A DNA stretch of 9,697 nt from Methylothermaceae bacterium (GTDB taxonomy: Bacteria > Pseudomonadota > Gammaproteobacteria > Methylococcales > Methylothermaceae): the NCBI GenBank assembly GCA_027024125.1, contig JALVSV010000427.1:1-9697 (forward strand). The letters are read 5' to 3'. The position numbers and the translations under genes were made by a program. Shown here piece after piece: positions 6,230-9,697 of this stretch. Every line of letters begins with the position of its first letter. Position 1 is the stretch's first letter. The notes below the pieces were generated by a model, which had not been told where the DNA came from, did not search any database, and saw only the letters and a program-made list of their open reading frames with translations.

Positions 6230-7567
6230 ATGAGTCTCAGGAAAATTGGCATTCAGGCCGGGTTTTTGGGTATTGCAGCCATCATAGGACAGGGAGCGAG
6301 TGCAGCAGACAAAGAACTGCTGGATATTCTACTTGCCAATGGATCCATCACCCAGGCACAGTACGATCAACTGCTGAAAAAGAAAGAGCCCCTGACCAAG
6401 AGCGACGTGAAAGTCAGTCTTGGAACAAAAGGCCTTGAGATTAAGACGACAGACAATAACTTCAAGATGAAGATAGGAGGGAGGATGCACCTCCAGGCTG
6501 CTTATCACGATAAAGGCAGGATCGATGGACAGGACATTAATGACGGCCTGGAAGTCCGCCGCGGCCGCCTGTATGTCAAGGGCGTCATGTTCCGGGATTG
6601 GAAATATCAGGCCGAATACGATTTTGCTGGCAATAAGACTCATATCAAAGACCTGTGGCTGGCCTATACCGGTTTCAAATGGCTGCCTTTCATCGGTATC
6701 GGCAACCAGAAGCAGCCTTTCAGTCTCGAAATGGAAATGAGCTCCAACGACATCCCCTTCATCGAGAGGTCACTTGATAATTCATTTGCTGAAGAAGTGG
6801 AGAATCGTGCTATTGGGCTCCGGGTCCAGTCACATGGCGACCATTGGTTTGTCGCCACGGGGCTCTTTGGAGAAAGCATTGGGGATGAAAACGACGAAGG
6901 TTGGGGTACTGCCGGACGCATTATCTTCTCTCCTCTCATCAGCAAAGAACAGGTCGTCCATCTGGGAATACGCGGCTCATACAGAGAACCAAACGATGAT
7001 CGTGAGCAACGTTTCCGCTACGAAAGCAGCCACCAGTCCAGTTTTTATATTGTCAACACAGGCACCATCTCCGATGTGGACCACACCAGTGTGGTCGGTG
7101 CGGAAGCGGCCACAGTATTCGGACCTTTCGGTGTCGAGGGGGAATATTCCCACGTCATGGTAGACCGGAGAAAACGTTCTAAAGATCTTGGATTCGACGG
7201 GTTCCATGTTCAGGCCACTTGGTCGCTGACAGGAGAATCCAAGGCAGCCTCCTACAAGATTAAAGATGGTGAGTTCAAACGACTGAAACCTCATCAGTAC
7301 TTCAGCCTGAGTCAGGGTGGGATCGGTGCCTGGGAGTTGGCGGCTCGTTATGGTTGGATCAATCTTAACGATCAGGATATTAAAGGCGGTAAAGCCCAGG
7401 ACTTCACTGTGGCACTCAACTGGTACCTGAACCCCAATATCCGAATGATGTTCGATTACACCCACGTGTTCAAAAATACCAACCACGGCATAAACAAAAG
7501 CGCCTCAACATTTGGTAATGCGGAAGGCCTAAATATCTTCCAGGTGCGCGGCCAGCTGACTTTCTGA
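6230..7567 (+). CDS. Phosphate-selective porin, OprP/OprO family
   Basis: The protein has 445 residues from ATG 6230, chosen for AGAGGA (6218-6223) six bases upstream; the frame is open 12 codons further but without a better start. A 25-residue signal peptide ends GASA-AD. The first mature segment is a short coiled-coil-like helix (DKELLDILLANGSITQAQYD) common at the N-terminus of these porins. The remainder has beta-barrel strands, including FKMKIGGRMHLQAAYHD, VRRGRLYVKG and KYQAEYDFAGN, and an IGNQKQPFSLE loop typical of PF07396 porins. The barrel ends in the outer-membrane signature QLTF. OprP/OprO trimers pass phosphate or polyphosphate inward across the outer membrane. The Pho box upstream implies induction by low phosphate. 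Not every PF07396 member prefers phosphate, so selectivity rests on family plus promoter. Confidence 0.9.
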   Translation: MSLRKIGIQAGFLGIAAIIGQGASAADKELLDILLANGSITQAQYDQLLKKKEPLTKSDVKVSLGTKGLEIKTTDNNFKMKIGGRMHLQAAYHDKGRIDGQDINDGLEVRRGRLYVKGVMFRDWKYQAEYDFAGNKTHIKDLWLAYTGFKWLPFIGIGNQKQPFSLEMEMSSNDIPFIERSLDNSFAEEVENRAIGLRVQSHGDHWFVATGLFGESIGDENDEGWGTAGRIIFSPLISKEQVVHLGIRGSYREPNDDREQRFRYESSHQSSFYIVNTGTISDVDHTSVVGAEAATVFGPFGVEGEYSHVMVDRRKRSKDLGFDGFHVQATWSLTGESKAASYKIKDGEFKRLKPHQYFSLSQGGIGAWELAARYGWINLNDQDIKGGKAQDFTVALNWYLNPNIRMMFDYTHVFKNTNHGINKSASTFGNAEGLNIFQVRGQLTF

Positions 7568-8101
7568 TCCTTATCCCAGTTTCCCCCTGAGTTGTCAACG
7601 GAATCAGATAGAAGGGAAGGACAACGTCATTTAAACGCGTAAAGGATTGAATGAAGGGCAGATTGTCTGATTCGAAAGCCTAGTCGGCAGGGAAGCCGGC
7701 GTGGAGCCTAGGGAAGTATTTACGGCGTTTTTCGAAGCAGAGCATCTGCCCTGTGGATTGAATAGATGACGGAGCCCTGGATAGAAGGAGGCCTGCTTCC
7801 CCGAATGAGGCGGTGAGATTGATACCTCCCTTTTTAAGTCATGTTAAGCTACGACTGTAGCCTTGGCTAGATCGCTTCCCTGTTTGGTTCGTAACCGCTC
7901 CAATATCAACAGGCTCTTCCGTCGCTTGATCTACAGTTCCACTTACCAGCGCGACCAGTATCTTTCGTCCGACCGTCAATGGTACACTGTGCAATAGCGG
8001 TAGCTCAGCCTGGTCTTTGACGAAACCTGCTTGAAAAGGCCATTAGAAGTGCCCGTGAAACAACCTGCATTTACTGGTGGGATGGCACGATCCGGCGTTT
8101 T
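7568..8101. other. 534-bp region without a supported gene
   Basis: No frame here has a start, a ribosome binding site and recognisable content. It contains the MITE-like element (7644-7763) and a small hairpin, GCTAC/GTAGC (7848-7852 with 7857-7861). On the - strand a 67-codon frame without ATG is open at 7842-8042. This looks like decayed mobile DNA; I recognise no family. Confidence 0.5.
7644..7763. mobile_element. MITE-like palindromic element with 9-bp flanking direct repeats
   Basis: Inverted arms 7655-7677 and 7730-7752 pair at 20 of 23 positions: AGGGCAGAT with ATCTGCCCT, TCTG with CAGA, and TTCGAAA with TTTCGAA, separated by short symmetrical mismatches. Nested stems lie inside: CCTAG (7679-7683) with CTAGG (7708-7712), and CGGC (7685-7688) with GCCG (7695-7698). 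The perfect 9-mer GGATTGAAT stands at 7644-7652 and 7755-7763, each separated from the arm by two bases, as expected of a target-site duplication around a 102-bp insert. The insert has no ORF, so it would have to be moved by a transposase encoded elsewhere. A structured RNA is an alternative reading. Confidence 0.7.
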
Positions 8102-8767
8102 TCAGTCGGCCCGGGGCCGCCGGTCGAGATGGTAGAGCAGTGGAATCAGAACGACGGTGGCCAGCAACAGGAACTGGGGGCCGAAGAGCCAGAAGGTCAG
8201 TGGGACGGTATAATAGTAGGCACGCATCCCCAGGCTGTAGTAGGCGCCGGCGCGGTTCAGGTGGCAGGCGACCAGGGTCGGTGTGATAGCGCCTGGACGC
8301 CGCTCCGGGGGTATGTTGATCTGGTAGCCGACGTGGTTGAACAGCCGCACCGCCATGGCGAAGCCGAAGAAGGCGAAGAAGAGATCGACCAGAAGAAGAA
8401 GCAGTTTGGCAATGCCCAGACCCGGCTGCCGGGAACCGACCCGGTCGAGTAGCTGCCAGCTGCTCGACAGCTGTTCCCATTGCCCGCTCAGGGTCAGCAC
8501 ACCCAAGATCAGAATGATGGCCGTCGATGCCAGAAAGGTCGCAGCCATGGTTGAATTGCGCAGTGTCTGCACCGCCAGTACGGCGCGTGTATCATCGGCC
8601 ATGACCGATTCGATCCAGGCAGTGCGCGCGGCGCGGTTGACGGCTTGAATGGTGTGGGAAGGATCACGGCGCAGCCGCAGTACCAGAAAAAGCTGGTAGG
8701 TGGCAAGCAATAGTATGCTCACCGCCAGGCTGGTCAGATCGGCAATCATTCCGTGGGGTGGTTGCAT
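8102..8767 (-). CDS. DUF599 family inner-membrane protein
   Basis: The protein has 221 residues, reading from ATG at 8765-8767 to TGA at 8102-8104. Four hydrophobic segments are visible, near residues 10-30, 73-93, 118-140 and 185-215. The family-typical stretch after the first helix is clear: RTAWIESVM, then AVQTLRNSTMAATFLASTAIIL, which matches the DUF599 pattern of a conserved W, a QxLRN and a following transmembrane helix. Function is unknown for the family; it is presumed an integral cytoplasmic-membrane protein. The ribosome binding site is weak, and ATG at 8747-8749 is an alternative start. It is the only supported - strand gene, with gene-free DNA on both sides, so no operon partner can be assigned. 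Confidence 0.85.
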   Translation of the reverse strand: MQPPHGMIADLTSLAVSILLLATYQLFLVLRLRRDPSHTIQAVNRAARTAWIESVMADDTRAVLAVQTLRNSTMAATFLASTAIILILGVLTLSGQWEQLSSSWQLLDRVGSRQPGLGIAKLLLLLVDLFFAFFGFAMAVRLFNHVGYQINIPPERRPGAITPTLVACHLNRAGAYYSLGMRAYYYTVPLTFWLFGPQFLLLATVVLIPLLYHLDRRPRAD

Positions 8768-9060
8768 CGGCTAGGCAGTCTGGAAACAAAAAGTGCGGCG
8801 ACACGCACCCGGTGTGTTATAGGGGAATGAATAATAAATAGGAATTTCAACGCCATTTACCCATCTATCCTTTGAGAAACGCTACTCTTGATGGGGCTGT
8901 TTGGCAAGACCGTCTGATCGTTTCCCCGGGATCGGAGGATGCAGAATCCAGGGGGGGGTGGGAAAATGATGTGTTTTGTGCCCGTTATCTGTCACCTGGC
9001 ACCAGAGCACCTCTGCCGGTCAGGATGTCTGACTGGCATTGGGACTATGAGGCTACACGC
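8768..9060. other. Region without a supported gene
   Basis: This 293-bp stretch would contain the promoter of the DUF599 gene. A weak hairpin, GTGCG with CGCAC around a GCGACA loop (8791-8806), and an 8-base G run (8951-8958) are the only features noticed. The + strand frame from TTG 8872 to 9093 has no homology I recognise, no ATG and no clear ribosome binding site. Confidence 0.4.
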
Positions 9061-9426
9061 TCACGGTCTGATCAAACTTTGACTCTGGTATAGGCTCTGC
9101 TTGATCCGCATCAGTGCGATTGGTTTGATCGAAAGCGCGATTCGTGGCGGTGTGGCCGGTTCACAGATATGGAGCAGGATTCGTTGAATCGGATCCACCT
9201 CGGTGAGGAAGGCAACGACCTTTAATTCGCCACCGCATTGAGGGCAAACCAAGAGGAAGACCTCATAGATCCTTTCGATCAGCCTCGCCCAGAGAGATGC
9301 GGAATGGCAAGACGGCTTGGATTCGGCTTTTGCGAGATCTTTCCCGGCAACCGGCACTGGGTCGGTTGTCGCGACCTCGGCGTTTATTGGCAATCCGGCA
9401 TAGGCTGTCACTGCTTGGCGAAGCAA
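9061..9426 (-). pseudogene. Decayed IS91-like transposase C-terminal fragment
   Basis: On the - strand a 121-codon frame runs from a TTG at 9426 to TGA at 9061-9063 and is preceded directly by an in-frame stop. Its core, SLWARLIERIYEVF, then CPQCGG, VVAFLTE, IQRILLHI and EPATPPRIA, matches the conserved C-terminal tail of IS91-type transposases (usually WARLLARIYEVFPL, CPKCGGEM, IIAFI, IL.HLGEP..PP.). Only about 55-60 residues of the roughly 400-residue enzyme are recognisable. The catalytic HUH/tyrosine domain is absent, and I find it in no frame up to the window end. The cysteine pair suggests a zinc ribbon remnant. The fragment cannot be active. IS91-like assignment is from recalled family motifs. 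Confidence 0.7.
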
Positions 9427-9451
9427 TCAAAATGGGTGTCTTGCAGAGTCC
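9423..9451. repeat. 29-bp direct repeat, copy 1
   Basis: It matches 9620-9648 at 25 of 29 positions, with identical GCAATCAAA, TGGGTGTC and AGAGT blocks. The copies are 197 bp apart. Both are followed further on by ACCGATGCC, suggesting that a longer repeated unit has diverged. It overlaps the upstream end of the transposase remnant. Confidence 0.6.
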
Positions 9452-9619
9452 GTCTCCTCCGGACCGATGCCACCCAGGGCGGGTTCGACTCTCTGCAGGA
9501 AACCCACACACATTGATTGACTCTCTCAGGAGATCGCCGATGCGATTGTCGATGTCTGCGCACGTACCCCGTGATTAGCGAATACCCCATGAACAGCAAT
9601 ATCAGTGCTCCTGGTTTCT

Positions 9620-9648
9620 GCAATCAAAGTGGGTGTCCTGAAGAGTGC
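9620..9648. repeat. 29-bp direct repeat, copy 2
   Basis: This is the second copy of the repeat at 9423-9451. The shared TGGGTGTC core looks like an insertion-sequence end, but no transposase frame is visible beside it. The segment between the copies (9452-9619) has no supported gene. Confidence 0.6.
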
Positions 9649-9697
9649 CTGATGTTCTCGGTCAGGGATTTGAAACCGATGCCGCGCTGATCCAGGG

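Noticed and set aside
7993..8030. tRNA-like D-arm (GGTAGCTCAGCCTGG)
   Set aside because: No matching acceptor stem, anticodon arm or TTCRA loop follows at tRNA spacing; it is a chance resemblance or at most a fragment.
7842..8042. 67-codon open frame on the - strand
   Set aside because: It has no start codon and no family I can recognise; stop-free stretches of this length are expected by chance.
8129..8452. + strand ORFs opposite the DUF599 gene
   Set aside because: Their composition is that of a shadow of the - strand membrane-protein gene, which has clear transmembrane segments and family motifs.
8872..9093. 73-codon + strand ORF
   Set aside because: It starts at TTG without a convincing ribosome binding site, spans a long G run, and has no recognisable domain.
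9478..9514. tRNA 3'-end-like sequence (GGGTTCGACTC with a downstream CCCA)
   Set aside because: The T-stem pairs poorly and no complementary 5' acceptor strand, D-arm or anticodon arm is present upstream. It could be an attachment-site relic, but that cannot be supported.

Overview
The window (about 9.7 kb, moderately GC-rich) looks like chromosomal DNA from a Gram-negative gammaproteobacterium. The pointers are two outer-membrane beta-barrel proteins with signal peptides, a Tat-exported MepK/YcbK-type murein endopeptidase, a PhoB-type box in front of an OprP/OprO-like porin, and a DUF599 membrane protein. The exact taxon cannot be read from the sequence; a sulfur-oxidiser or purple-sulfur-bacterium relative is only an impression.

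Positions 1-3494 form an apparent exopolysaccharide module on the + strand: the C-terminal part of a MurG-like (GT28 C-terminal fold) glycosyltransferase, a NodB-fold polysaccharide deacetylase whose start overlaps it, and, after a 400-bp repeat-filled gap, an AlgE-like outer-membrane export barrel with an N-terminal DUF5666-like region. The likely sequence of events is sugar transfer, de-N/O-acetylation and export across the outer membrane. The gap (1216-1616) holds a 209-bp element with terminal inverted repeats and three internal hairpins, then two 52-bp imperfect direct repeats flanking a twin-hairpin structure.

Positions 3495-5851 hold a possible 35-codon mini-ORF, an unusual 528-residue fusion of an HxxH-type nucleotidylyltransferase with an APH/choline-kinase-like phosphotransferase, and mepK, which ends in a hairpin that includes its stop codon. 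Positions 5852-6229 are a leader region with three Pho-box repeats, an AATAAT -10 and a good ribosome binding site in front of the phosphate-selective-porin homologue (6230-7567).

The right third (7568-9697) is gene-poor. It contains a MITE-like palindromic element bounded by perfect 9-bp direct repeats (7644-7763), a DUF599 gene on the - strand, a decayed IS91-like transposase C-terminus on the - strand, and a pair of 29-bp direct repeats near the right edge. This part reads as accessory DNA shaped by mobile elements. The observations most worth following up are the kinase-nucleotidylyltransferase fusion, the two miniature inverted-repeat elements and the Pho-box porin promoter.
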